A DNA stretch of 64,000 bases from Kiritimatiellia bacterium (GTDB lineage: Bacteria; Verrucomicrobiota; Kiritimatiellia; UBA8416; YA12-FULL-48-11). The notes under the pieces are model-generated. The model made no database searches. It worked only from the letters and a program-made list of their open reading frames with translations, and was not told the origin of the DNA. Positions 17,394 to 26,391 of this stretch are shown piece after piece. Both the position numbers and the translations under genes were made by a program. Where the stretch lies: NCBI GenBank assembly GCA_028716365.1, contig JAQUPZ010000011.1, positions 62,001-126,000 on the forward strand, given 5' to 3'. How positions within the stretch are numbered: the stretch's first letter is position 1; each line of letters starts with the position of its first letter.

Positions 17394-18548
17394 ATGAAAT
17401 CGAGAAAAACTTCATTTCCCGTTGTGACATTCCTGACTTTGATTGCTGTTGGACTGTTGACTGGTTGCTATGGGTTGGTGACCACGGATCATTCAAGCGG
17501 TAAAGAAAAGACGATCTATGTTTCAAAGTTGGGTGATAACTCCGACGGTACAAGCTGGCGAAAAGCATTTCGCACGATTCAGGCAGCGTTGCTGGCTGTA
17601 CCCGATGACAAGGGCGATCATCGTATCATCATTAGGCCTGATACATATGTGGAAGCCAACCTTTATACTGCCCACAAAGGCGCCGTAGGAGCTTATAATC
17701 TTTTGATGGGCGACGTCGACGGTAGGTTGGGCTCTGGCGCAATCGGGCGGATTATCATCGATTCTGGTGATCCGGAAAAGGGATTCAAGAGTTATGACTG
17801 GTGGTCGACATTCCGGGCCACTACCAAGAGCTGGAGGCCCGAGTATACCAACCAGACATTTTCATGTATCGGTTGGGATAGATGGATTTTCAAGAATCTT
17901 TACGTGACTGGCGGAGATGCCGGTTTGTTCTGGGATCTTACCGATAAAAGTGGTGAAGGATTTACGGTGATTGTTGAGGACTGCGTTGGCATTGGGCGTG
18001 CTTTCGGCGGTGGAGTCTGCTATCCAGTGATTCGTCCGAATGAACCAAGCATCTTTCGTCGAAGTTATTTTCTCGCACTTGACTGGGTTGGTGATACTGC
18101 CGCTGTTCTGGTCGGTGGATGGGAAAAGTCTATGCCACAATATCCGCATTTAGTTCTGGAAGACTGTACATTGGTACATTCCGACAATGCTCTGGCAATT
18201 TCGTTCGCAAGCGCCTGTGCCCGGGTCAAGATGACAGGATGTCGACTGATTGTTATGAACTTTACACAACCGGAAATGGGAGGTAAGTCGACGGGAATTA
18301 TTTGTACAGCAGGCAATAAATCGGGCGGACGCCTGCATGTCGACATGGAAGACTGTATTCTGGCCGGCTACAGTGTTTTTACACCGGGTGCGGATTCAAA
18401 GGTTATCAGTTACACGAAAAAGGGGAAGGTCCAGGCGTATGTACAGTATAAACAGCCGATGCCCGAAGGGTTCGAACGCCTTGGCATGTGGCCAGTAGAG
18501 CTGTTTGATCACCTGTCGCCACCTGTTGTCAATCACTGCACAAAGTAA
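17394..18548 (+). CDS. Lipoprotein with right-handed parallel beta-helix (pectate lyase-like fold)
   Basis: A 384-residue protein with a lipobox (GLLTGC, about 20-25). The start of the mature part (TIYVSKLGDNSDGTSWRKAF, then IQAALLAV and HRIIIRPDTY) is the usual opening of parallel beta-helix proteins of the pectin-lyase fold. It continues with repeated short strands such as HLVLEDCTLVHSDNA and VKMTGCRLIVM. Such proteins bind or cleave acidic polysaccharides, but no catalytic residues can be assigned here. GGAGG lies 7 bases before the ATG. It is 24 bases upstream of the GH127 gene and probably cotranscribed with it under the element at 17284. Confidence 0.7.
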   Translation: MKSRKTSFPVVTFLTLIAVGLLTGCYGLVTTDHSSGKEKTIYVSKLGDNSDGTSWRKAFRTIQAALLAVPDDKGDHRIIIRPDTYVEANLYTAHKGAVGAYNLLMGDVDGRLGSGAIGRIIIDSGDPEKGFKSYDWWSTFRATTKSWRPEYTNQTFSCIGWDRWIFKNLYVTGGDAGLFWDLTDKSGEGFTVIVEDCVGIGRAFGGGVCYPVIRPNEPSIFRRSYFLALDWVGDTAAVLVGGWEKSMPQYPHLVLEDCTLVHSDNALAISFASACARVKMTGCRLIVMNFTQPEMGGKSTGIICTAGNKSGGRLHVDMEDCILAGYSVFTPGADSKVISYTKKGKVQAYVQYKQPMPEGFERLGMWPVELFDHLSPPVVNHCTK

Positions 18549-18572
18549 CAAATGAAAAAAGGAGCGGAACCG

Positions 18573-20636
18573 ATGAATCAAATTATATTGGTTGTATTTT
18601 TGCTGCTGGGAATTGATTTGTTCGCATTATGGTCTTCAGCCGCAGAATCGCAAAGTAAACCGGAAAAGGTAAATTATGCGCGCCCTTTTGAGCCGCCGAC
18701 ACGGCCGGCTTTTATTCCATTACCACCGGGACAAGTGGAGCCAGAGGGCTGGTTGCGTGACTGGTGTATTGCTGCACGGGATGGTTACACTGGACATATG
18801 GATGATTATGATCAGGAGTTTCAGAGAGCATGGGCAGCAGATCATACCATGACTGGTGAGCGGTTGAATTGGCCGAAAGGTGGCTGGCCATATGAAGGAG
18901 GCGGTTACTGGTTCGACGGATTGGCGAAACTTGGTTATATTCTGCATGACGATTCACTCATCCAGCAGGCGAAGCGACGGTTTGATGTCGTTGTAACCCA
19001 CATGAACCCCAACAGCATTCTTTTCCTGTGGTGGCTCAACAAGAATAATGCCGAAGACGTAAAAGGAAGTGTCGTAAGTGGTGCCTGGCCGATATGGGCC
19101 TGCGGTTTACTGGGACGCGCCATGACAGGTTACTACGCCGGATGCAGGGACCCCCGTGTTTTACAGGCCATGGAAACAGCCTACAGCGGGAACCGCGAAC
19201 AAATAAGAATGGGTTGGGCTATGTCCAATACATGGCCGGCATTCGATACTTACACTTGGACGGGAAACAAGGAAATTGCCGCAGTGTTGACGATGCTGTT
19301 TTCCAAAGACGGCGGGGGTAAAGACCCGGGAGGAGCTTCATGGAGTCGATATCGGCAAATGCCAAAAAAAGAACCGGGCGCCGAAAAGAACGATCATGTT
19401 GTGCATTTTCTTGAAAGTACAACACCCTGGGCGCTGGGTTACCTGTGGACCGGTAATTCCGAGTTTCTTGATGTAACCATTGGCTGGCATGACCTCCTTG
19501 AACGTGATTCCATGCAACCCTCAGGTGTTCCTGTTGCCGATGAGTATTATGGACCAACCGGTGCATTTCGCGGAACTGAAACCTGTGATGTTGCAGGATA
19601 TTTGTGGAGTCAGATTGCTTTATTAACCATCAGTGGTGAGGGACGCATGGCGGATCGCGCAGAACGGGCGTTCTTTAATGCCGGTCCGGTCACTGTCGCA
19701 CGCGATTTCAAGACCCATGTCTATTTTCAAAGCCCTAATCGTATTGTCGACAAATCACCGGCTTATCCTCATGGGCCTCGTGCCGGAGGAAATTCCTATA
19801 AGGCGAAGCATTACCCGCTGTGCTGTACAGCCGCACTGAACCGTATCCTGCCCAATTACGTGATGCACATGTGGATGGCCACCTACGATAATGGATTGGT
19901 GGCTACACATTATGGCCCCTGTAAGGTATTGGCCATGGTGGCTGATCGTGTGCCGGTGAAAATCACCTGTTCGACTGACTATCCCTTCGGCGAGACCATT
20001 GATATTGTCGTGGCACCGCAAAGCGAAACGACCTTTCCGCTCTCGTTCCGTATTCCCGGTTGGTGCAATAATCCCGAGTTGAAAGTGAACGGGACCGTTC
20101 TCAAGACAGTGCCGGACGCCAAAGGGTTTGTTCGTATCGAACGGCTTTGGAAATCAGGTGACAAAGTTCATCTGCAATTTCCCAGGACCGTTCAGGTAAG
20201 AATGGGACGTGATAAAAACAAAGATTCACATGATGCACCCTATGCATCGGTCCATTATGGGCCGCTTTTGTTTGCTTTACCTATTCCAGATACCACGGAT
20301 GAAAACACGCCTGATCCGTCTGCCAAATGGAAGTATGCCTTGGATGTACAAGGTGAAAAGTTGGACTCTGATATAACAGTTGAACGTTTAGCATTGCCAA
20401 CCAGGTGGGACTGGCCATTAAAATCGCCACTGAAATTGCATGCCAGCGCACAGAGTTTCAACTGGAATTGGGCTACGAACAACTGCGTTCTCCCTGCTGA
20501 ACCAATTGCTAGTGGTGGTGCGCCGGAGAAAATTACATTGATTCCTTATGGTTGTGCTAAATTACGTGTTTCAATGTTTCCTGTTACTGAACGTGCGTGG
20601 AAAGTCCTGGAGGCCCATGCCGCTAAGACAAAATAA
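18573..20636 (+). CDS. Exported GH127-type beta-L-arabinofuranosidase (DUF1680)
   Basis: A 687-residue protein with a signal peptide (MNQIILVVFLLLG, cleavage near WSSAAES) and an (alpha/alpha)6 barrel followed by beta domains. Residues E336 and C338 (TETCD) and the pair C417-C418 (CCTAALNR) match the zinc-thiolate and nucleophile positions of the GH127 enzyme HypBA1, so it should be active. It probably removes beta-linked L-arabinofuranose or a similar sugar from glycans. The ATG at 18573 is chosen because AAAAAGGAG lies 8 bases upstream; an in-frame ATG at 18552 precedes that site. Its first 230 residues are closely repeated in the truncated copy at 23572. Confidence 0.85.
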   Translation: MNQIILVVFLLLGIDLFALWSSAAESQSKPEKVNYARPFEPPTRPAFIPLPPGQVEPEGWLRDWCIAARDGYTGHMDDYDQEFQRAWAADHTMTGERLNWPKGGWPYEGGGYWFDGLAKLGYILHDDSLIQQAKRRFDVVVTHMNPNSILFLWWLNKNNAEDVKGSVVSGAWPIWACGLLGRAMTGYYAGCRDPRVLQAMETAYSGNREQIRMGWAMSNTWPAFDTYTWTGNKEIAAVLTMLFSKDGGGKDPGGASWSRYRQMPKKEPGAEKNDHVVHFLESTTPWALGYLWTGNSEFLDVTIGWHDLLERDSMQPSGVPVADEYYGPTGAFRGTETCDVAGYLWSQIALLTISGEGRMADRAERAFFNAGPVTVARDFKTHVYFQSPNRIVDKSPAYPHGPRAGGNSYKAKHYPLCCTAALNRILPNYVMHMWMATYDNGLVATHYGPCKVLAMVADRVPVKITCSTDYPFGETIDIVVAPQSETTFPLSFRIPGWCNNPELKVNGTVLKTVPDAKGFVRIERLWKSGDKVHLQFPRTVQVRMGRDKNKDSHDAPYASVHYGPLLFALPIPDTTDENTPDPSAKWKYALDVQGEKLDSDITVERLALPTRWDWPLKSPLKLHASAQSFNWNWATNNCVLPAEPIASGGAPEKITLIPYGCAKLRVSMFPVTERAWKVLEAHAAKTK

Positions 20637-20650
20637 CAAAAACTAATCGT

Positions 20651-22072
20651 TCAATTCTTTACGTTTTGTTTGATCCATTCGTTGCGTATTTCCTGAAGGC
20701 GTTTGACAGTATCAGGCTGGTCATTCACATGGTTCTTCTTCTCTCCGACATCTTCAGCGAGATTGGAGAGAAATAGTTTCTTGTCCGTAGTTGTAAGACT
20801 AAATCCGCGATCTTTTTCGCTGGTATCACGCACATTACCGATTAGTTTCCAGTCACCTTGTCTTACGGCCCATTGTGCACGATCATTATCACCGAGTTGC
20901 CAGTGCAGGACGTCGTGAGGTGTCGGTGTATCAGCGGATCGAATAACCTTTACCAGGCTTTTGCCGTCAATATCAGGGTTCAGTAGTTTTACTCCCGTGA
21001 GTTCCGCCAGCGTTGGCATCCAGTCACAACTGTGGCTGATTTGACTGCGAACCTGGCCTTCAGGCAAATTACCGGGCCAGGAAATAATGGCAGGCAGACG
21101 GATACCACCTTCGAAAAGGCTGCCCTTTGCTCCACGGTAAGGTTCCGCGTTTCCACCGCCGAAATGACCACGTTCCTCGGTGCTGTGTCCGTTATCGGAC
21201 TGATAGACGATAATTGTATTATCGCGCAGGCCAAGTTGATCCAGTCGATCCAGTAGTCGGCCCATATTCTCATCCAATGTGGAGATAAATGCCGCGTAGT
21301 TCCGGCGCGGATATGGCAGGTCCTTGTAGCGTTCAAGCCACTTCTCGTAACCCTGGTAAGGATAGTGGGGCATGTTCAATGCAAAATACATGAAGAATGG
21401 TCGATCCTTGTTTTTTTCAATAAACTGCGTTGCCTCGTTAACCATCAGTTCGGGAAAGAAATTGCCGTCATAGTAAACCTCCTTGCCGTTACGCCAGAGG
21501 TCATGACGGTTGGGTCCCTGCCAGTAAAAAAAGTGTGAGTAATTGTCAATACATCCGTCGAGAATACCGAAAGAGTAATCAAACCCCTGGTCGTTGGGCG
21601 TCATGCCTTTCTTAAAACCGAGATGCCATTTGCCTATGTGGGCGGTGGTATAACCTGCAGCCTTGAACATTTCGGCCATTGTGATTTGCTCTGCCGGCAT
21701 GCCGGACTTACAGTCCTCAAAATTACCATTCACTGGAGGTGCTGCAGCGTTTAGTGTCAGGCCGGCGCGTAAAGGATAGCGGCCTGTAAGCAGGGCCGCC
21801 CTGCTTGGAGAACAGAGTGGGGCCGCGGAATAAAACTGTGTAAACCGTGTTCCCCGTGATGCAAGCGCATCCATAGCCGGTGTCACAAGGTCCGATGAGC
21901 CATAACATCCTGCGTCCACGGATCCCTGGTCATCAGTCAGGATTACAATCACGTTTGGGGGCCTTTTGCTGGAATTGCCTTCTGTACCGGCATTCAGCAA
22001 GCACGGCGTAAACAAGGCCGCCCCAGTCAGTCCGATTGTTTTCAGGAACATGCGCCGGTTAATATCATGCAT
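20651..22072 (-). CDS. Tat-exported formylglycine sulfatase
   Basis: A 473-residue type I sulfatase. The Tat motif NRRMFLK is at 5-11. The metal-binding TDDQG is at about 46-50. The formylglycine site LCSPSRAALLTGR has its cysteine at 87 and is intact. IGKWHLG, NMPHYPY and QSDNGHS follow at the expected places. The cysteine must be oxidised by a maturase that is not in this window. It removes sulfate esters from a glycan, perhaps from the product of its GH127 neighbour. It converges on GH127, with a 14-base gap between the two stops, and has GGGAGG upstream of its ATG. Confidence 0.93.
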   Translation of the reverse strand: MHDINRRMFLKTIGLTGAALFTPCLLNAGTEGNSSKRPPNVIVILTDDQGSVDAGCYGSSDLVTPAMDALASRGTRFTQFYSAAPLCSPSRAALLTGRYPLRAGLTLNAAAPPVNGNFEDCKSGMPAEQITMAEMFKAAGYTTAHIGKWHLGFKKGMTPNDQGFDYSFGILDGCIDNYSHFFYWQGPNRHDLWRNGKEVYYDGNFFPELMVNEATQFIEKNKDRPFFMYFALNMPHYPYQGYEKWLERYKDLPYPRRNYAAFISTLDENMGRLLDRLDQLGLRDNTIIVYQSDNGHSTEERGHFGGGNAEPYRGAKGSLFEGGIRLPAIISWPGNLPEGQVRSQISHSCDWMPTLAELTGVKLLNPDIDGKSLVKVIRSADTPTPHDVLHWQLGDNDRAQWAVRQGDWKLIGNVRDTSEKDRGFSLTTTDKKLFLSNLAEDVGEKKNHVNDQPDTVKRLQEIRNEWIKQNVKN

Positions 22073-22221
22073 AGTTACCTCCCGTTACATTATTGGGACT
22101 TCAGTACTATTGCTTCATTATCAAACAAAGTCATTACTGTCAAAACTCGACAGGAACGTTGGAGAAGGCTATCTTTCGGACACTCTTTATTGCAAACTTT
22201 ATAAGGAAAGGAATGACGAGA

Positions 22222-23355
22222 ATGAAATACATCATCACACTTGTATCAATACTTTGTATAGTCTGTACCCTGAGTACAGGCGCGGAAGAGCTTGTAAAGT
22301 TTCCGCTGGTTGATCTGTCAAACGACACAAAACGGCACGTAATCATCGTGGAAGGTACGCCCGAGATTTACCAGGGGCATCCGACCACGGTACTGATGCC
22401 GGACGGTAAAACGATATTTGCAGTCTGGTGCATCAAGCACGGTGGCAAGGCCGGACCGATGGCGCGCAGTGATGATGGCGGCAAAACATGGACGCGGCTG
22501 GATGACCAGCTTCCACCCGGGTTTACAAAGCATGAGAATTGTCCCAGTATTTACCGCACGGTCGATCAGCAGGGCAAAGAACGGCTATGGGTCTTCTCGG
22601 CATGGATCGGACGTTTTGGAATGCCGATGCCTAATATCATGAGCGAAGATGGCGGTAAGACATGGAAAGAAATGCCGCCCTTGGGTAAAAAGTTCCGCTG
22701 CGTAATGACCTTCAGCAGTATGATCAGGTTGAAGGACGGATCATACCTCGGCCTTTATCACCGCGGTCCGGAAGGCGCCGACCGCGCCCCGCTGGAAGTA
22801 CTGCAGACGGTTACCAGAGACGGCGGCCTCACCTGGTCCGACCCGTGTGTTATTGCAAAAGTCGAAGGCAAAAATCCCTGTGAACCGTTTGTGTTCCGTT
22901 CGCCGGACGGTGGAGAACTGTGCACGCTCATGCGCGAAAACACACACAAGGGAAACAGCCTGATGATGTTCAGTAATGATGAGGGTACAAAGTGGAGTAA
23001 GCCGGTCGATACGCCATGGGGTTTATCAGGTGACCGCCACATGGGCGTATATTCAAAAGACGGACGGCTGGTTATTGCGTTCCGCGATCAGGCTCCGAAG
23101 TCGCCGACAAAGGGACACTTTGTGGCATGGGTCGGTACTTATGACGACATCAAGCAGGGCAAGTCTGGGCAATACCGCGTAAAACTGTTGCATAGCTATG
23201 CCGGGGGTGATTGTGGGTATCCGGGTGTTGAATCGCTACCCGACGGAACAATTGTGGCAACTACTTACATAAAGTACTGGAACGACAAGCGTAAACACTC
23301 GGTTGTATGTACACGCTTCAAGCTGGCCGAAACAGACGCCCAACTTGGCAAATAA
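22222..23355 (+). CDS. Exported sialidase-like (BNR/Asp-box) beta-propeller protein
   Basis: A 377-residue protein with a Sec signal peptide ([11 protein letters not shown], cleavage near LSTGA). Three Asp boxes are visible: [16 protein letters not shown] and TRDGGLTW, with a weaker one at SNDEGTKW. These mark a six-bladed propeller of the sialidase superfamily. [15 protein letters not shown] and [18 protein letters not shown] resemble later propeller strands. Sialidase activity itself is not certain, because many such proteins act on other sugars. The frame is open from 22093, but the signal peptide and the AAGGAAAGG site point to the ATG at 22222, with 22213 as alternative. It is divergent from the sulfatase. 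Confidence 0.75.
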   Translation: MKYIITLVSILCIVCTLSTGAEELVKFPLVDLSNDTKRHVIIVEGTPEIYQGHPTTVLMPDGKTIFAVWCIKHGGKAGPMARSDDGGKTWTRLDDQLPPGFTKHENCPSIYRTVDQQGKERLWVFSAWIGRFGMPMPNIMSEDGGKTWKEMPPLGKKFRCVMTFSSMIRLKDGSYLGLYHRGPEGADRAPLEVLQTVTRDGGLTWSDPCVIAKVEGKNPCEPFVFRSPDGGELCTLMRENTHKGNSLMMFSNDEGTKWSKPVDTPWGLSGDRHMGVYSKDGRLVIAFRDQAPKSPTKGHFVAWVGTYDDIKQGKSGQYRVKLLHSYAGGDCGYPGVESLPDGTIVATTYIKYWNDKRKHSVVCTRFKLAETDAQLGK

Positions 23356-23469
23356 AAGGCGCTAACAATTAAAGCGCTGACCATCCACATCGCGGCATTA
23401 GTGTTGCCCCACTGACATGGGAATAGCGGCACGATACCCGGCCAGCATGGAATCGATCGCTTTTCGTTT

Positions 23470-23509
23470 ATCGAAAGAAATGTAAAATAAAACCAAAAAG
23501 ATGTGGAGA
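23470..23509 (+). promoter_or_regulatory. 40-nt regulatory element, copy 2
   Basis: This stretch is identical over 40 bases to 17284-17323. It lies 62 bases before the start of the truncated GH127 gene; copy 1 lies 70 bases before its gene, so the distance to the start codon is nearly conserved. A CATAAC at 23522-23527 occupies the position of the TATAAC seen beside copy 1. The shared sequence and spacing suggest that one regulator controls both units. Confidence 0.6.
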
Positions 23510-23571
23510 CGATTTTCACAGCATAACATACACTATTGCCGAATAATCCTATCAGGAAAGGAAGCATCCTC

Positions 23572-24333
23572 ATGAACCGCAAAATATTAATTGCATCTCT
23601 GGTGATTGGGGCTGGTTTGTTTGCGTTGCAGTTTTCAGTCGGTGGATTGGAAGACAAACCTGAAAAAGTGAACTATGCGCGACCTTTTGAGCCGCCTACA
23701 CGGCCGGCTTTTATTCCCTTACCACCGGGACAAGTGGAGCCAGAGGGCTGGCTGCGTGACTGGTGTATTGCGGCGCGAGATGGGTACACGGGACATGCAG
23801 ATGAGATACACGAAGCCTTCCTTCAGGCTTGGGCTGCCGATTATAAAATGACCGGTGAAAAACTGCAATGGCCACACGGAGGCTGGCCGTATGAAGGAGG
23901 CGGATACTGGTTCGATGGTTTAGTCAGGCTGGGTTATGTTCTGCATGACAACTTTCTTCTGAAGAAGGCAAAATTGCGACTGGATGTGGTTGTCAACAAC
24001 GTTAATGACACCGGAATCTTGTTCATGGGGTGGCTCAATAAAAATAATCCTGATGATGTGAAAGCAGCAGCAAACCCGGCCGGTGACGGTGAGTGGACAT
24101 TCTGGGCAAATGGCCTTATGGGACGTACATTGGCTGGATATTATGCCGGCGCGGGAGATAAACGTATCTTAAAAGCATTAGAAATAGCATATAGCGGTAA
24201 TCCTGACTTGATAAGTATGGGGTGGTCATTTTCAAACGTTTATCCAGCATTTGAAACCTATGCATTAACTGGAAATAAAGAAATCGGCAGACACAATTAT
24301 CTCATTGGTCGAGAAAGGAGATTAAGTACATGA
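23572..24333 (+). pseudogene. Truncated GH127 paralogue (N-terminal third only)
   Basis: The first 235 or so residues closely match the GH127 enzyme at 18573: both share VNYARPFEPPTRPAF, PPGQVEPEGWLRDW and WPYEGGGYWFDGL. The match stops abruptly after TGNKEI, and the frame runs on for 15 unrelated residues to a TGA at 24331-24333. All catalytic residues (the equivalents of E336, C338, C417 and C418) are missing, so no enzyme activity is expected. The signal peptide and ribosome binding site are intact and the copy keeps the 40-nt promoter element, so a short product may still be made. The stop overlaps the ATG of the GH36 gene (ATGA). A deletion that joined the N-terminal part to the GH36 leader is the simplest explanation. 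Confidence 0.8.
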
Positions 24334-26375
24334 AAACATGGATAATGTGGACTTGTGTTGGATCATTGATGTTGAACATGGCGTTGAGTGCTTTTGCAGG
24401 GAAGTTTGTCAAAATGGAAGAAATGTGCCAGAAGGATCAATGGTCTAAAGAAAATTTGTTTGGTCCCCAGATGAAAATACCTTTTTCCTTTATCTTCAAT
24501 GGACAATCATCGGACAAATTACTGGCAACATGGACAAAAACATCAAAAACAGAAAAAATAGACAAGTCGTGTGTTCAGCACGTGATTACCTGGACCGATT
24601 CTCAAACTGGTTTGGAGGTCAGGTGTGTGATAGTGGATTACACAGACTACCCGGTTGTGGAATGGACTGCATGGTTTACAAACACAGGGAATAAACCAAC
24701 ACCAATTATTAGTGATATCATGGCGCTGGATAGTGTGTTCCAGGGAGTTTCCCCTGTCTTGTGGCATTGCAATGGCGATTTTTGCAATGCAGAAGGGTAC
24801 ACGGCAAAAGAAACGCCCGTGCTGACGGGCCAGTCGCTTGCGTTTGCACCGGCGGGAGGCCGTCCGTGCGATCGCGCATTTCCATATTACCGTTTGATGT
24901 TTGATAAAGGCGGCTTGTCTATTGCCATTGGTTGGCCTGCCCAGTGGTCAGCGTCATTTACGGGCGTGGATGGTGGTGTTCATGTCAAGGCTGGTCAGGA
25001 GAAAACATATCTGCAACTTCTACCCGGCGAGACCATCCGTACGCCACGTATTACGGTGATGTCGTGGATGGGCGACGCCCGGCGCGCGGCGAATCTCTGG
25101 CGATGTTGGTATCGTGAACACGTCATGCCCAGACCGAACGGCCGGCCGATGAGGCCGCGACTAGTTGGGCACGGGACGGACACTGGTGAAGAGTTTACGG
25201 CCGCTACCGAGGAAAACCAGATCCGTTATATCGAAAAGTGGGTCCAACGCGGAATCCCCATCGATGTCTGGTGGATTGATGCTGGGTGGTATCCCTGTTA
25301 CAACAAGGAACATAAACGGAAATGGTCGGAAACAGGAACGTGGATGCCAGATCCCGAGCGGTTTCCAAGCGGACTTAAACCCGTGTCTGAATGTGCGGCC
25401 CGCCATGGTGCCGACCTGCTGATCTGGTTTGAACCGGAACGGATAAGACCCGAATCCCAACTAGATCGCGAGCATCCTGAATGGTTACTGAAGGCAAAAG
25501 GAACTGATAATCGCCTTTTAAATCTGGGTAACCCTGCCTGTCGCCAATGGTTAACCGACCATGTATGCAAACTGATCCAGAATAACGGTATCAAGATATA
25601 CCGGCAGGATTTCAATTTTGAACCGCTGAAACACTGGCGTGAGAACGAAGAACAGGATCGGCAGGGTATGAACGAGAACCTGCATGTACAAGGCTATCTC
25701 AAGTATTGGGACGATCTGTTGGCAAGAAATCCAGGGCTTTGGATCGATTCGTGTTCATCCGGCGGCCGCCGTAATGACATGGAAACGATGCGTCGTTCAG
25801 TACCTCTGCATTACACGGATTTCGGATATGGAAACCATCCGGTGAAACTGTCTTTTCATCATATCCTATTCGAGTGGCTGCCGTATTTCAAGGAGGCTAC
25901 ACTCTCCTGGGACCTGCAAGGTAGTGCGCGATTTGATCACCAGGTGGATAGTTTCTCCTATCACTGTGGACTGGGTCCCATGATCATTCCCTGTCTCGAC
26001 ATTCGGAGGGACGACTATGATTTCGAACGCGTGAAGAAAATGCTTGTTATCTGGCGCCGGGCGGCCGAATTGATGCTGAATGGCGACTACTATCCGCTTA
26101 CACCCATTCACCGTTCGGCAGAGAAATGGGTGGTACGGCAGTTCGACTGTTCCGGAGAACGGTGCGGTTTTATCCAGGGTATCCGGCTGCAAAAATGTCC
26201 GGATGATTCGATCCTCGTTCATCCGGAAGGATTCCTTCCGGATGTGGTGTATCTCTTTGAGAACCCCGAGACTGGCGAAACCCGGGAACTGGCTGGATCG
26301 GCAGTGCGGCGTGACGGCTTTACATTTTCTTGTCCGAAACGCGAAGGTATCATCTGGTTTTATCGTGTGAAATAA
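24330..26375 (+). CDS. Exported GH36-family alpha-galactosidase
   Basis: A 681-residue protein with a Sec signal peptide (MKTWIMWTCVG, cleavage after LSAFA). The N-terminal beta-sandwich is followed by a barrel with PIDVWWIDAGWYP, GADLLIWFEPERI, the nucleophile site IYRQDFNFEP (Asp427) and the acid/base site CSSGGRRND (Asp483). Typical GH36 enzymes have KWD at the nucleophile; here it is RQD. The enzyme releases alpha-linked galactose from oligosaccharides or galactomannan-like chains. GAAAGGAG lies 9 bases before the ATG, within the end of the truncated GH127 copy, so translation may be coupled. It is followed 16 bases later by the first GH2 gene. Confidence 0.9.
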   Translation: MKTWIMWTCVGSLMLNMALSAFAGKFVKMEEMCQKDQWSKENLFGPQMKIPFSFIFNGQSSDKLLATWTKTSKTEKIDKSCVQHVITWTDSQTGLEVRCVIVDYTDYPVVEWTAWFTNTGNKPTPIISDIMALDSVFQGVSPVLWHCNGDFCNAEGYTAKETPVLTGQSLAFAPAGGRPCDRAFPYYRLMFDKGGLSIAIGWPAQWSASFTGVDGGVHVKAGQEKTYLQLLPGETIRTPRITVMSWMGDARRAANLWRCWYREHVMPRPNGRPMRPRLVGHGTDTGEEFTAATEENQIRYIEKWVQRGIPIDVWWIDAGWYPCYNKEHKRKWSETGTWMPDPERFPSGLKPVSECAARHGADLLIWFEPERIRPESQLDREHPEWLLKAKGTDNRLLNLGNPACRQWLTDHVCKLIQNNGIKIYRQDFNFEPLKHWRENEEQDRQGMNENLHVQGYLKYWDDLLARNPGLWIDSCSSGGRRNDMETMRRSVPLHYTDFGYGNHPVKLSFHHILFEWLPYFKEATLSWDLQGSARFDHQVDSFSYHCGLGPMIIPCLDIRRDDYDFERVKKMLVIWRRAAELMLNGDYYPLTPIHRSAEKWVVRQFDCSGERCGFIQGIRLQKCPDDSILVHPEGFLPDVVYLFENPETGETRELAGSAVRRDGFTFSCPKREGIIWFYRVK

Positions 26376-26391
26376 TCAGGAGATGGGTTGC

